Shown piece after piece: positions 29,364-40,626 of a DNA stretch of 64,000 nucleotides. Below the pieces are notes generated by a model. It was given only the letters and a program-made list of their open reading frames with translations. It was not told where the DNA came from and made no database searches. How positions within the stretch are numbered: the first letter of the stretch is position 1; the number at the start of each line of letters is the position of its first letter. The stretch is from Thermoflavimicrobium dichotomicum (GTDB lineage: Bacteria; Bacillota; Bacilli; Thermoactinomycetales; Thermoactinomycetaceae): the NCBI RefSeq assembly GCF_900114055.1, contig NZ_FORR01000004.1, positions 124,001 to 188,000 on the forward strand. Reading direction: 5' to 3'. The translations under genes were made by a program, and so were the position numbers.

Positions 29364-29415
29364 ATCAAAAAAAGAAAGTCAAGTCAAGGCGAACCCCGAC
29401 GTTGACTTGACTTTC
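29364..29415 (-). terminator. Hairpin attenuator between dnaK and dnaJ
   Basis: A 14-base perfect stem (GAAAGTCAAGTCAA and its complement, 29374-29415) around a 14-base loop, followed by seven T on the minus strand. It lies in the 106-base gap between dnaK and dnaJ. It has full terminator form, so dnaJ must depend on readthrough or a further promoter. Confidence 0.8.
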
Positions 29416-29445
29416 AGGCCGAGGAGACCTTCAGTATTGCTCCTC

Positions 29446-31314
<1,869 letters not shown>

Positions 31315-32184
31315 TTAACTGCTTACTTTCACCATACTTGGACGAATCACACGATCTTTATAGCGGTAGCCTGGCTGCAATTCTTCTACTACCATTCCTG
31401 GTTCGTATTGATCACTCTCTACTTGCATCACCGCATTATGCTCGTGCGGATTAAAAGGTTTACCCTCTGCCTCAATCAGGGTAAGCCCTGCTTGAGACAA
31501 CACTTGTAAAAACTGGCGATAAACCATTTCGACGCCTTGTTTTAACCCTTCAGCATCCAATGATTTATCTGCGGCATCCAATGCTCGCTCAAAATTATCC
31601 AATACAGGTAATAGGGACTCAATCAGCGGCACAGATGCATATTTTAATGCATCTTCTTTATCTTTTCTGGCTCGCCGCCGGAAGTTTTCCAGATCAGCAT
31701 GAGACATCAACAGTTTTTCATGCATCTCAGCCAATTTCTGTTGTAATTCTTCAGTCAGAGTTTCATACTCACTCAGTTTCTGTTTTAATGATTCAATTTC
31801 TTTCTGTAATTCGATTGTTGGGTCAACAACAACTTCCTCGGATATATCTTGAGTTTCCTCCGGCACTTCTTCCTTGCCTGCCGTGACCTCTTTGTGATCA
31901 GCTACTGCTTCTTCTTGAGCCAGTCTCTCTTCTGTCATTTCCATTTCCATGTCTTTTTCTTCATCAATGATGGGTGTATTTCCCAAGATCGGTTGATTTC
32001 CCAGCTTCGGCTCTTGCTCGGGCATTGGTTCATTGGCTATCGTTGGCTCCACATTTTCTTCCATATGAGCAGCCTGCTCATGCATTTCTGTATGCACAAC
32101 TTCTTCATGCTCCAATATTTTTGTCGCCTGCAAGCTATCGGCATCGATACGGATGCGTTTCCTTTTTCTTTTTTTGGCCGCCAT
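31315..32184 (-). CDS. grpE: Nucleotide exchange factor GrpE with long N-terminal extension
   Basis: Exchange factor that releases ADP from DnaK. 289 residues against a usual 180-200. The GrpE core (about 125-289) has the coiled coil, then F-R-R-R-A-R-K-D and the C-terminal L-Q-P-G-Y-R-Y-K-D-R-V-I-R-P-S-M-V. The extra 100 residues begin K-K-R-K-R-K-R-I-R-I and then are strongly acidic, rich in Glu, Met and Gln. ATG 32184 has AAGGAGGG 8 bases upstream; the longer open frame lacks a site. Its role here is certain; the extension is unusual. Confidence 0.96.
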   Translation of the reverse strand: MAAKKRKRKRIRIDADSLQATKILEHEEVVHTEMHEQAAHMEENVEPTIANEPMPEQEPKLGNQPILGNTPIIDEEKDMEMEMTEERLAQEEAVADHKEVTAGKEEVPEETQDISEEVVVDPTIELQKEIESLKQKLSEYETLTEELQQKLAEMHEKLLMSHADLENFRRRARKDKEDALKYASVPLIESLLPVLDNFERALDAADKSLDAEGLKQGVEMVYRQFLQVLSQAGLTLIEAEGKPFNPHEHNAVMQVESDQYEPGMVVEELQPGYRYKDRVIRPSMVKVSS

Positions 32185-32556
32185 GCCATACTCCCTCCTT
32201 TGCTGGCGAGACCCACGAGCCCCAGATCCTCGTAAGAACACGAAAAAACAGCTCTCATGTCGCACGTCTGACTTAGAATATGACTTTTTTCATTCTATAC
32301 GAAATCCTCTGCGAATACGAGAACGTTAAGGACGGAAATCTCAAAATTCCAGCATTCTTTGCAACCAACGATTTTATTATACAATCAGAATGGCCGGATG
32401 TTTCACTTCCATGTGATCCATTACGAAGATTTGCTGCCCATCCTTTATCGCCTGACTTTTTCACTATTCTTCTTCATCTCGTTAAGTATATAGGGATAGG
32501 GGTTCTAACCGACTTTCGAACCCCTGAGTAAACAACCACACAACAAACTCAATCTT
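32185..32556. other. Spacer between hrcA and grpE
   Basis: A 372-base gap inside the heat-shock operon, longer than usual. A hairpin AGGGGTTC ... GAACCCCT (32498-32525) lies 30 bases past the hrcA stop but has no T-run. I find no second CIRCE and no coding frame with a ribosome binding site. Confidence 0.5.
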
Positions 32557-33588
32557 TTACTTACCTTCATACATGGAATTCAGTTGTTTGGAAAAGATTT
32601 GGGAGAGGATGTCAATCAGGCTAATCACCTTTCGATAATTCATTCGTGTAGGTCCTAAAACACCAATCGTTCCAACCGGCTCACCATCTATCATATATGA
32701 TGCAGTAATAATACTGCAATGATTGACTTCTTCAATATGAATTTCGTCACCAATTCGTACCTGTATACCATTTGTACTTGGTTCAAGCAATTGGATGATT
32801 CGATCATCCTCTTCCAAAAAGTCCAACAACATCTTCATTTTTTCTACATCTTGGAACTCTGGCTGTTCCAACATCTTGGTCGTTCCACTCGTATAAATAC
32901 GCTCCTCTGATTGGATATGCAAAATCTGATCCAACAGTTCTAACGTATTTTCGTAATGATCGATGTGCCGTTTCAACTCACTTGTCAGTTCGCGCGCCAC
33001 AAATGTTTTTAACTTTGACAATGGCACACCCTTCAAGCGATCATTTAACAAGTTGACCAATCTCTCAATCGTGGAGAACGAAACATTTTCCGGAATGGTA
33101 ATTCGTTGTTGTTGGACATGTCCTCGATCTGTCACCGCAATGGAAACGGCTGAACGATCTGACAACGGAACGACCTGCAAATGCTTCAGCTTATCTATAA
33201 AAACCCGCGGTCCCAAGCAAATCGTCATATAATTGGTCAATTGCGACAGTATATTGGAAGTATGTTGAATCGCTTGTTCAACATGGTCAATCTTTTGTGA
33301 AAACATTTGGTGAATGGCCATAATATCTTTCGGTGTCCATTTTTGTGGTGTCAGCAAATGATCCACATAGAAGCGGTACCCTTTTTGTGAGGGGATCCGT
33401 CCGGCAGATGTATGCGGTTGCTCCAAATAGCCCATTTCTTCCAGGTCAGCCATTTCATTGCGCACAGTTGCAGCACTAAAGCCAACTCCTTCTTTCTTGG
33501 AAACGGTGCGCGAACCCACTGGTTCAGCTGACACGATGTAATCATCAATCACCGCCCAGAGAATACGCTTTTGCCGCTCTGTTAACAT
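32557..33588 (-). CDS. hrcA: Heat-inducible transcription repressor HrcA
   Basis: Dimeric repressor that binds CIRCE and is folded to its active form by GroEL. 343 residues. The winged helix (about 1-75) has G-S-R-T-V-S-K and S-A-A-T-V-R-N-E-M-A-D-L-E; then a GAF-like inducer domain. ATG 33588 is chosen because homologues start M-L-T-E-R-Q-K-R-I-L and AGGGAGG lies just upstream. CIRCE sits 17-43 bases before the start, so the operon represses itself. Confidence 0.97.
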   Translation of the reverse strand: MLTERQKRILWAVIDDYIVSAEPVGSRTVSKKEGVGFSAATVRNEMADLEEMGYLEQPHTSAGRIPSQKGYRFYVDHLLTPQKWTPKDIMAIHQMFSQKIDHVEQAIQHTSNILSQLTNYMTICLGPRVFIDKLKHLQVVPLSDRSAVSIAVTDRGHVQQQRITIPENVSFSTIERLVNLLNDRLKGVPLSKLKTFVARELTSELKRHIDHYENTLELLDQILHIQSEERIYTSGTTKMLEQPEFQDVEKMKMLLDFLEEDDRIIQLLEPSTNGIQVRIGDEIHIEEVNHCSIITASYMIDGEPVGTIGVLGPTRMNYRKVISLIDILSQIFSKQLNSMYEGK

Positions 33589-33604
33589 CTGCCTCCCTCC
33601 CTTG

Positions 33605-33631
33605 TTAGCACTCACACAAAACGAGTGCTAA
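33605..33631. promoter_or_regulatory. CIRCE operator
   Basis: TTAGCACTC-N9-GAGTGCTAA, a perfect match, between the operon promoter and hrcA. Bound by HrcA; derepressed on heat shock. Confidence 0.98.
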
Positions 33632-33643
33632 AATACTATATTT

Positions 33644-33672
33644 AAATTATCAAACGGCGGTATTGATGTCAA
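33644..33672 (-). promoter_or_regulatory. SigA-type promoter of hrcA-grpE-dnaK-dnaJ
   Basis: TTGACA (33672-33667) with a 17-base spacer to TAATTT (33649-33644) on the minus strand, placing CIRCE just downstream of the start point. Confidence 0.65.
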
Positions 33673-33676
33673 TTGC

Positions 33677-34816
33677 TCATATAAGAAAAGAAGCAAATAC
33701 TTCGTTTCCATAAATCAACCCTTTTTCTGTCAGAGCAATCCGATCATCTTGAACCGTTAACATCCCCTGCTCTACCAACCGCTCAATCACTGAGCCATAT
33801 ACTTCTTCTATACGTTTATGATACAACGAATAAAAACGTGTGCAACTCACTCCTTTCAACATTCGCAATCCTAAAATCATAAAGTTTTCCATCTCTTCCT
33901 GGGCATTCACTTCATGTCGCTCCAATACAGGTCGCTTACCATGTTGAACTTGATGGATATACTCTTTGACTCCTTTTACATTTGCATGTCTCACTTTATT
34001 CATATAACCATGGGCACCGGCTCCTAGTCCATAATACTCTTCATTCAGCCAATAAATGGAGTTATGTCTGCTTTCCTTTCCAGGTTTAGAAAAATTACTT
34101 ATTTCATATTGAATATACCCATATCTCGGTAAATTTGAACGAATCCACTGATACATAGCCAGCTCTTCTTCCTCTGGAGGCAGTGGCAATTCATTGCGCT
34201 CATACAAATGATGAAACAATGTTCCTTCCTCGATTTTCAAGCTATAACAGGAAAAATGATCGGGTTCCAATTTAAGTGCTTCAATCAATGTTTTCTGGAC
34301 ATCCTGTAAAGTTTGATGGGGTAATCCAAACATCAGATCCAGCGAGATATTGTCAAAGCCTACACTTCTTGCCTGTTCGACGCTGCGATAAATATCTTCA
34401 ACTCCATGAATGCGTCCAATTTTCTGGAGTAAATCGGGACGAAATGTTTGTGCGCCAAAGCTGATTCGATTGACGCCACCTGCCTGCATCACTTCCAACA
34501 ATTCTTCTCCGGTTGTCCCCGGATTTGCTTCAATGGTAAACTCCCATTCATTTGACCAATGCGGAAAATAAGTACGGATGCTGAGGAGTAATCGTTCCAT
34601 CTGCTGTGGATTTAAAACAGTGGGTGTACCTCCGCCTATAAACACCGTTTCAATCTCACCTGGCGGAACTTCAGCTACTGTCAATTCCATTTCGCGCTCC
34701 AAAGCAGCAAGATAATCTTCAACAGGCTGACCATCTACTACATAAGCTGTGAAATCGCAATAATGGCATTTGTTCGTGCAAAAAGGAATATGAATATAAA
34801 CGGCTTTCGGTGCCAA
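33677..34816 (-). CDS. hemW: Radical SAM heme chaperone HemW
   Basis: HemN-like radical SAM protein; in characterised cases it carries heme to respiratory enzymes rather than oxidising coproporphyrinogen. 379 residues, with Y-I-H-I-P-F-C-T-N-K-C-H-Y-C-D-F near the start. The motif is C-x3-C-x2-C and lacks the fourth cysteine of true HemN, which favours HemW. TTG 34816 is the chosen start: GGGGGG ends 7 bases upstream. The longer frame runs through the lepA terminator hairpin. Confidence 0.93.
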   Translation of the reverse strand: MAPKAVYIHIPFCTNKCHYCDFTAYVVDGQPVEDYLAALEREMELTVAEVPPGEIETVFIGGGTPTVLNPQQMERLLLSIRTYFPHWSNEWEFTIEANPGTTGEELLEVMQAGGVNRISFGAQTFRPDLLQKIGRIHGVEDIYRSVEQARSVGFDNISLDLMFGLPHQTLQDVQKTLIEALKLEPDHFSCYSLKIEEGTLFHHLYERNELPLPPEEEELAMYQWIRSNLPRYGYIQYEISNFSKPGKESRHNSIYWLNEEYYGLGAGAHGYMNKVRHANVKGVKEYIHQVQHGKRPVLERHEVNAQEEMENFMILGLRMLKGVSCTRFYSLYHKRIEEVYGSVIERLVEQGMLTVQDDRIALTEKGLIYGNEVFASFLI

Positions 34817-34836
34817 TACATTTCCCCCCAACTTTT

Positions 34837-34867
34837 TTAAAAAGCCATGAGTGAAAGTCACTCATGG
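34837..34867 (-). terminator. Terminator of lepA
   Basis: GCCATGAGTGA and its complement around a 3-base loop, then five T on the minus strand. It lies about 300 bases past the lepA stop and 20 bases before hemW, so the lepA transcript would contain the structured region at 34992-35160. Confidence 0.8.
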
Positions 34868-34991
34868 CCGAGCTTGTTGACAAAGACTTGATTTCAATGT
34901 CGGGGTTCCTATTCCTCAGGAATCCCTGCCATGCCAATATCCTCAATCCATAAAAGCCCCTAGAGTTACAGATCAATGCAGTACCAGCTCC

Positions 34992-35160
34992 GTTTTTCCG
35001 ACAGCGCCCTGCAAGGAAGCATTTCAGGGTCGCTTCGAGACGGAAGCTTAAGAAGCGGGCAAAACATGCTGCCGCTTAAATGGATATTGCCCGCGTTTTT
35101 AATCTTTCGCTTTCCGTCTCTCCGCTGGGTATGGTTCGTTAGTCACTCGCTCGGAAAAAC
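34992..35160. repeat. Nested inverted-repeat element, possible structured RNA
   Basis: A 169-base block with perfect 10-base ends GTTTTTCCGA and TCGGAAAAAC. Inside are AGCGCCCTG/CAGGGTCGCT (35003-35034), GAGACGGAA/TTCCGTCTC (35037-35120) and GCGGGCAA/TTGCCCGC (35055-35094). AAGCGG/CCGCTT (35053-35077) would exclude the last. It lies between lepA and its terminator, with no gene. It could be a small MITE or a 3'-UTR RNA; no family recognised. Confidence 0.6.
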
Positions 35161-35173
35161 TGAATTTTTTTGT

Positions 35174-36991
35174 TTACTTGTTGTCGTCCACTTGCAATAC
35201 AGCCATAAATGCTTCTTGTGGTACGTCTACACTGCCGATGCTTTTCATGCGCTTTTTACCTTCTTTTTGTTTCTCCAACAGCTTCCGTTTACGACTGACA
35301 TCCCCACCATAACATTTGGCCAATACATTTTTACGGATAGCTTTAATGGTCTCCCGAGCAATGATTTTATTGCCAATGGCAGCTTGTACAGGCACTTCAA
35401 ACATCTGTCTGGGGATCAATTTCTTCAATTTCTCCACCAAAGCCCGTCCACGATGATAAGCCCGGTCTCGATGCACAATAAAGGATAAGGCATCGACTAC
35501 TTCGCCGTTCAGCAATATATCCATCTTTACCAGATTGGATGGCTTGTAACCAATCAATTCGTAGTCCAGTGATGCATATCCCTTTGTGCCCGATTTTAAT
35601 TGGTCAAAGAAATCATAGACGATCTCTGCCAAAGGAAGCTCGTAGATCAGATTGACACGGTTGGTATCAATGTACTTCATGTCCACATACTGTCCCCGTT
35701 TGCTTTGGCACAACTCCATAACCGTACCCACATAATCATTGGGTACCATAATACTGGCTCGAACATACGGCTCTTCAACATGGTCAATCTTTTGGGGAGG
35801 CGGCATCAAGGTAGGATTTTCTATATCCAATACAGATCCATCGGTCTGATATACTTTATACACAACACTTGGGGCTGTAGTAATTAACTGAATGCCAAAC
35901 TCCCGCTCGATCCGTTCCTGAATGATTTCCATATGCAACAGTCCCAAAAATCCACAGCGGAAACCGAAGCCGAGCGCTGATGACGTCTCTGGCTCATAGG
36001 TCAACGAAGCGTCATTGAGCTCCAGCTTTTCCAAGGCTTCACGCAGATCATCATATTCGGATGAATCGACCGGATACATCCCACAATAAACCATCGGTGT
36101 AATCTTGCGATATCCTGGCAGGGGCTCTGTAGCTGGATTATTTGCATCAGTAATGGTATCCCCAACACGTGTATCTTTTACATTTTTGATACCCGCAACA
36201 ATGAAACCAACTTCGCCTACAGACAATTCATCCATCAGTACCGGATGAGGTGTAAACGCTCCTACTTCAGTCACTTCAAATGTTTTGCCTGTGGACATCA
36301 TTTTAATTTTCATGCCTTTTTTAACCGTTCCCTCTACCACACGCATATAGACGATAACACCTTTATACGAATCATAATAGGAGTCGAAAATCAGTGCACG
36401 CAGAGGGGCATCTGGATCACCGGATGGAGCTGGAACTTTCTCTACCACTTGCTCCAAAATTTCTTCGATTCCAATCCCTGCTTTAGCTGAAGCCAAAACA
36501 GCCTCGCTGGCATCCAGCCCGATCACATCTTCAATTTCCTGTTTTACGCGCTCTGGTTCGGCACTGGGCAAGTCGATTTTATTAATGACCGGAATGATTT
36601 CCAGATCGCTTTCCAAAGCCAGATAAACGTTTGCCAGTGTCTGTGCTTCCACTCCTTGTGCCGCATCCACCACGAGCAAAGCTCCTTCACACGCTTGCAA
36701 ACTGCGTGAAACTTCATAAGAGAAGTCAACATGACCTGGGGTATCGATCAGATTCAAAATATATTCCTGCCCATCTTTCGCTTTATATTTCAAACGAACA
36801 GATTGCAACTTGATCGTAATTCCACGTTCTTTTTCCAATTCCATTTTATCCAGATATTGATCCGTCATTTCCCTTTCCGATAGAGCCCCGGTATATTCCA
36901 AAATCCGGTCAGCCAAAGTGGATTTTCCATGGTCAATATGGGCAATAATCGAAAAGTTACGGATCATTTTTAGTTTTTCACGTCTATCCAT
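35174..36991 (-). CDS. lepA: Elongation factor 4 (LepA)
   Basis: Ribosomal GTPase that back-translocates or aids 30S biogenesis. 605 residues. G1 is A-H-I-D-H-G-K-S-T near 17-25, then [14 protein letters not shown] and N-K-I-D; EF-G-like domains II, III and V and the LepA-specific C-terminus follow. ATG 36991 is used: GGGAGGA lies 7 bases upstream. Usually next to hemW; here a structured spacer separates them. Confidence 0.98.
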   Translation of the reverse strand: MDRREKLKMIRNFSIIAHIDHGKSTLADRILEYTGALSEREMTDQYLDKMELEKERGITIKLQSVRLKYKAKDGQEYILNLIDTPGHVDFSYEVSRSLQACEGALLVVDAAQGVEAQTLANVYLALESDLEIIPVINKIDLPSAEPERVKQEIEDVIGLDASEAVLASAKAGIGIEEILEQVVEKVPAPSGDPDAPLRALIFDSYYDSYKGVIVYMRVVEGTVKKGMKIKMMSTGKTFEVTEVGAFTPHPVLMDELSVGEVGFIVAGIKNVKDTRVGDTITDANNPATEPLPGYRKITPMVYCGMYPVDSSEYDDLREALEKLELNDASLTYEPETSSALGFGFRCGFLGLLHMEIIQERIEREFGIQLITTAPSVVYKVYQTDGSVLDIENPTLMPPPQKIDHVEEPYVRASIMVPNDYVGTVMELCQSKRGQYVDMKYIDTNRVNLIYELPLAEIVYDFFDQLKSGTKGYASLDYELIGYKPSNLVKMDILLNGEVVDALSFIVHRDRAYHRGRALVEKLKKLIPRQMFEVPVQAAIGNKIIARETIKAIRKNVLAKCYGGDVSRKRKLLEKQKEGKKRMKSIGSVDVPQEAFMAVLQVDDNK

Positions 36992-37132
36992 CCAAGATTC
37001 CTCCCGAACATAAAAAGCAAGGCTGCATTGCTTAATTATATCAAGCCCAAGGAATCCCTTCAATGTACCTGACCGCATTTGTCATAACGAAAAACGTTGG
37101 CGACTTCGGCGATCCCAAATTTTGATCCCTTC

Positions 37133-37187
37133 CCATGAAAAAAGCCCCTGAATCGTTCCTCACCGGGAAAAGAACGACTCAGGAGCT
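37133..37187 (-). terminator. Terminator of the redox operon
   Basis: AGCTCCTGAGTCGTTC pairs with GAACGATTCAGGGGCT, with two mismatches, around a 13-base loop and is followed by six T on the minus strand, about 30 bases past the nitroreductase stop. Confidence 0.85.
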
Positions 37188-37218
37188 CAGCCTTATTCTC
37201 GGTTACATTTCATCTTGC

Positions 37219-37851
37219 TTAAAAAGAATTCCAAACAGTTACATCTTCTACTGGAAAACGAACCGTTGGATGAGCCGGTTTGGCTGCTTTACCAACAGAA
37301 ATGAGCATCACTGGCAAGTAACGATCTGGAATCTTGAAAGCTTCTACCAACTTGTCAGGATCAAAACCACCCATCGCACAAGTATCATATCCTTTTGCTT
37401 TGGCCGCTAACATGAGCTGCATAGAAGCGAGTGAGGCATTTAGAATTGCCGCGTCTCGAGCCATATATGGTTTGGTTTCATAGGCTTGGGCAATCTGTTC
37501 AACCATGATCTTTTTTACTTCTTCCTTCATGTATCCTGCTTTTATTGCTGCATCATAAACGGGCTCAGCATTTTTGTAAGCTTCCAAATCCCCTAACACA
37601 GCAATGACTGCAGATGCCTGTACTACCTGCTCTTGATGATAGGCAATGGGCAAGAGTTTTTCTTTCTTTTCACGATCGTTGATAACCAAAAATTTCCAAT
37701 GTTGAAGATTCCACGAAGATGGGGCTTTTGTCGCGATCTCGATGATCTCTTCCAGCTCTTCTTTGGAAAGTTGAACCGTAGGATCATATTTTCTTACAGA
37801 ATGCCGCTCATTGACCACAGTCATAAAATCAGCAGATACATCGACTTTCAT
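37219..37851 (-). CDS. Nitroreductase family protein
   Basis: FMN-dependent NAD(P)H oxidoreductase of nitro compounds, quinones or related electrophiles. 210 residues with R-H-S-V-R-K-Y-D near residue 16, the P-S-S-W-N-L-Q-H-W-K FMN segment near 43 and a C-terminal G-G-F-D-P-D. ATG 37851 has GAGGAGG 6 bases upstream; upstream ATGs lack a site. Last gene of an apparent three-gene operon with an alcohol dehydrogenase and a zinc-free MDR oxidoreductase, which suggests carbonyl or electrophile detoxification. Confidence 0.9.
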   Translation of the reverse strand: MKVDVSADFMTVVNERHSVRKYDPTVQLSKEELEEIIEIATKAPSSWNLQHWKFLVINDREKKEKLLPIAYHQEQVVQASAVIAVLGDLEAYKNAEPVYDAAIKAGYMKEEVKKIMVEQIAQAYETKPYMARDAAILNASLASMQLMLAAKAKGYDTCAMGGFDPDKLVEAFKIPDRYLPVMLISVGKAAKPAHPTVRFPVEDVTVWNSF

Positions 37852-37887
37852 TTTTTTCCTCCTCACCATGATTTTTATCTTCATTCA

Positions 37888-39051
37888 TTACAAGGACATC
37901 CGATAAATTCCTACTACATCCTCACGATTTAATTTTTTAAAACGGCCAAACTCCCCATTCGCCATCGCTTTATCAGCCATTAGTTCGATTCCTGATTCAT
38001 CAATGTCATAATCAGCAAGACGACTGGGTGCACCCAGCGAAGTCCAAAAATCACGTAATGCTTGGATTCCTTCTTCTGCTACCTGGCGATCGGATTTGCC
38101 GTTTGGATCAATATCAAATACACGAACGGACAATTGCTTAAAACGATCGACATTTTCATCCAGGCAATATTTCATCCAGTTTGGAAAGAGTATCGCCAAT
38201 CCGCCACCATGCGGAATATCATAAACAGCTGATACGGCATGCTCAATATTATGGGTGGCCCAGTCTCCGCGTATTCCCATCGACAAAAGGCCATTTAATG
38301 CCATAGTTCCACAGTACATGATCGTTTCACGATATGCATAGTTTTGCAGATCGAGGATCAGTTTTGGAGCTGTTTCAATCACGGTTCTCAAAATGGATTC
38401 GCAAAACCGGTCCTGTACAGGGGCATTTTTGTCATGGTGAAAATATTGTTCAAATACATGTGACATGATATCAACAATGCCATACACGGTATGTTCTTTG
38501 GGAACGGTCATCGTATGAGCAGGATCCAAAATCGAAAATTTCGGCATGACAAGCGGACTGCCCCAACCGTATTTTTCTTTGGTTTCCCAGTTGGTAATCA
38601 CCGAACCGCCATTCATCTCTGATCCGGTCGCAGCAAGGGTAAGGACTGTACCTAGTGGCAGTGCATCCGTTGCCTGCACTTTTTTGGTAATAATATCCCA
38701 AACATCGCCATTATATTTTGCACCGACTGCAATCGCTTTGGTGCAATCGATCACACTTCCTCCACCTACGGCAAGAAGAAAGTCAATGTTTTCTTTTCGG
38801 CACAGTTCAATTCCTTTATAAACCGTTGTCAGACGCGGATTCGGTTCAACTCCGGCAAGCTCAACCACATAGGCTCCGATTTCCTCCAAGTACTTGATCA
38901 CTTGGTCATAAATGCCATTTCGTTTGATACTTCCTCCGCCATAAACCAATAAGACCTTCTTCCCATAAGTCGGCACTTCTTCTTTCAGTTTGACCAACTG
39001 TCCCTGCCCGAAAATCAATTTGGTTGGATTCTGGTACTCAAAGGATTGCAT
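37888..39051 (-). CDS. Iron-containing alcohol dehydrogenase (butanol dehydrogenase type)
   Basis: Group III alcohol dehydrogenase, NAD(P)H-linked, related to BdhA/YugJ/YugK. 387 residues. The N-terminal nucleotide fold has G-G-G-S-x-I-D and a [10 protein letters not shown] segment near 95; the metal site contains H-N-I-E-H-A-V-S-A and a final H-G-G-G-L-A-I. The chosen ATG lies behind a GGGTGA site; GTG 39063 is possible but less well placed. Substrate may be aldehydes such as butyraldehyde or methylglyoxal products. Confidence 0.92.
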   Translation of the reverse strand: MQSFEYQNPTKLIFGQGQLVKLKEEVPTYGKKVLLVYGGGSIKRNGIYDQVIKYLEEIGAYVVELAGVEPNPRLTTVYKGIELCRKENIDFLLAVGGGSVIDCTKAIAVGAKYNGDVWDIITKKVQATDALPLGTVLTLAATGSEMNGGSVITNWETKEKYGWGSPLVMPKFSILDPAHTMTVPKEHTVYGIVDIMSHVFEQYFHHDKNAPVQDRFCESILRTVIETAPKLILDLQNYAYRETIMYCGTMALNGLLSMGIRGDWATHNIEHAVSAVYDIPHGGGLAILFPNWMKYCLDENVDRFKQLSVRVFDIDPNGKSDRQVAEEGIQALRDFWTSLGAPSRLADYDIDESGIELMADKAMANGEFGRFKKLNREDVVGIYRMSL

Positions 39052-39072
39052 GAAATCACCCACTACTGTTGT

Positions 39073-40092
39073 TTAACCTAAACGATCTGCTACTTTTACC
39101 AATTGCTTACCCACATTTTCTCCTTTAAATAATCCGATAAAAGCTTTTGGTGTATTTTCAAAACCCTCTATAATATTCTCGGTATATTTGATTTTGCCAG
39201 TTCGTACCCACTCGGCCAATTGGGTCAATCCTTCTTTAAACCGTGGTTTGTAATCACTCACAATAAATCCTTTCATCAAAGCCCGGTTGATCAATAGTTG
39301 GGTTTGTATCCGAGGCCCCAGATCCGGCTTTTCCAAATTATATAGAGCAATTTGGCCACAAATCGGAATGCGAGCTCCCTGATTAATGAGGGTCAGAACA
39401 GCATCTGAAATCTCTCCACCTACATTATCAAAATAAATATCGACTCCATTTGGACAAGCTTCTTTTAAATCAGCACGAATATCTTTGGTGGTTTTGTAAT
39501 TAATCGCTGCATCAAAACCTAACTCCTGAGTCAGGTACTGAACCTTTTGATCAGAGCCGGCAATCCCCACAACACGGCATCCCTTGATCTTCGCAATCTG
39601 TCCCGCCACCATTCCGACAGCGCCTGCAGCTCCTGAAACCACCACAGTTTCACCGGCTTTGGGCTGTCCAATATCCAATAAACCAAAATAAGCAGTTAAA
39701 CCTGGCATCCCGAGTACGCCCAGTGCAAGGCTAGCAGGAGCGAGATGAGGACTTACTTTGGTCAAATGTTTTGCTTTGGCTACATTATATTTACGCCAAC
39801 CCAATTCTCCCAGCACGACATCGCCTTTCGCAATCCCTTCTGCTTTGGAGCGAACAACCTCGCCCACAATTCCACCCGTAATCACTTCATTCAAGCGATA
39901 GGGAGCAATATACGATTTTCGCTCTGTCATGCGCCCTCTCATATATGGGTCAACGGACAGATACAGTGTACGAACAAGTACCTCTCCCTCTCGTGGCTCT
40001 GGAATCGGTACTTCTACAAATTGAAAATCCTCTTCTCTCGGCATTCCCTTCGGACGGCTGATTAACCGAATTTCTTGATTGTTCTCTAACAT
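39073..40092 (-). CDS. Zinc-free MDR family NADPH oxidoreductase (CurA/leukotriene-dehydrogenase type)
   Basis: Reduces activated double bonds of enones or 2-alkenals with NADPH. 339 residues. R-P-x-G-M-P-R-E-x-D-F at the N-terminus, then a GroES-like fold; the nucleotide motif is G-A-A-G-A-V-G-M near 152. The catalytic zinc cysteines of classic alcohol dehydrogenases are absent. GAAAGGAG precedes the ATG. First gene of the redox operon; a repeated operator-like sequence lies just upstream. Confidence 0.93.
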   Translation of the reverse strand: MLENNQEIRLISRPKGMPREEDFQFVEVPIPEPREGEVLVRTLYLSVDPYMRGRMTERKSYIAPYRLNEVITGGIVGEVVRSKAEGIAKGDVVLGELGWRKYNVAKAKHLTKVSPHLAPASLALGVLGMPGLTAYFGLLDIGQPKAGETVVVSGAAGAVGMVAGQIAKIKGCRVVGIAGSDQKVQYLTQELGFDAAINYKTTKDIRADLKEACPNGVDIYFDNVGGEISDAVLTLINQGARIPICGQIALYNLEKPDLGPRIQTQLLINRALMKGFIVSDYKPRFKEGLTQLAEWVRTGKIKYTENIIEGFENTPKAFIGLFKGENVGKQLVKVADRLG

Positions 40093-40109
40093 GGAGCCGC
40101 TCCTTTCAT

Positions 40110-40141
40110 ATGGAACGAATCGTTAATGTGGAACGATTATA
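40110..40141 (-). promoter_or_regulatory. Operator-like repeats and -10 of the redox operon
   Basis: On the minus strand a TATAAT (40141-40136) runs into CGTTCCA, which recurs 18 bases later, and the palindrome AACGATTCGTT lies at 40124-40114. This fits a repressor site over the transcription start. The regulator is unknown and no -35 is convincing. Confidence 0.5.
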
Positions 40142-40211
40142 AGTATATCATAAGATCTTCATCTGGAGTAAAAGTGAATGTATTTCACCCCATTCACCTC
40201 CATAAAGAAAA

Positions 40212-40248
40212 AAAACCTGGCACATTTTCTTACAAAGTGCCAGGCTAA
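40212..40248 (-). terminator. Terminator after yqxA
   Basis: GCCTGGCAC and GTGCCAGG around a 13-base loop, then eight T on the minus strand, 14 bases past the yqxA stop. It isolates the redox operon from the sporulation genes. Confidence 0.85.
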
Positions 40249-40258
40249 CAGACTGGTT

Positions 40259-40606
40259 TTATCGAAACCACCCAAAAACAAAATCAAACAAACTTCGCAT
40301 CATGATCCGCAATCCAGATCCAATCGTGTTTCCCACCTGGGACAACCAACTGCTTTTCGCTTCCACCACTTTTTTCACTTCAGCCACTTTCTCCTGATTT
40401 ACCTGCTTGATTGGATTTTCTGTTTGTACGACTTCACCCAAAACAGCGATTTCCACTTTTCCATTTACTGGCGTTACCTGAATGGCTTTTGGCGCCCCTT
40501 CAATCCCCTGGATTTTCTGCATATTTTTTTCCGCTACATTTATACCGAATGCAATACCTAAAATAAAAACAACGATTAAACTCCCCATCTTGATTGGCCA
40601 ACTCAA
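40259..40606 (-). CDS. yqxA: YqxA-like membrane protein (DUF3679)
   Basis: 115 residues with one N-terminal membrane helix (about 7-24) and a soluble tail containing W-L-S-Q-V-G-N-T-I-G-S-G-L-R and the C-terminal F-D-F-V-F-G-W-F. That tail and the position after spoIIP match Bacillus yqxA; function unknown, probably forespore or mother-cell. It starts 20 bases after the spoIIP stop. Confidence 0.85.
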   Translation of the reverse strand: MSWPIKMGSLIVVFILGIAFGINVAEKNMQKIQGIEGAPKAIQVTPVNGKVEIAVLGEVVQTENPIKQVNQEKVAEVKKVVEAKSSWLSQVGNTIGSGLRIMMRSLFDFVFGWFR

Positions 40607-40626
40607 TTTTCACCACGCCTATTTCC

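Noticed and set aside
32498-32525. Hairpin after hrcA as terminator
   Set aside because: No T-run; the operon should be read through to grpE.
33677-34861. Longer hemW beginning M-T-F-T-H
   Set aside because: The extra codons are the lepA terminator stem; TTG 34816 has a proper ribosome site.
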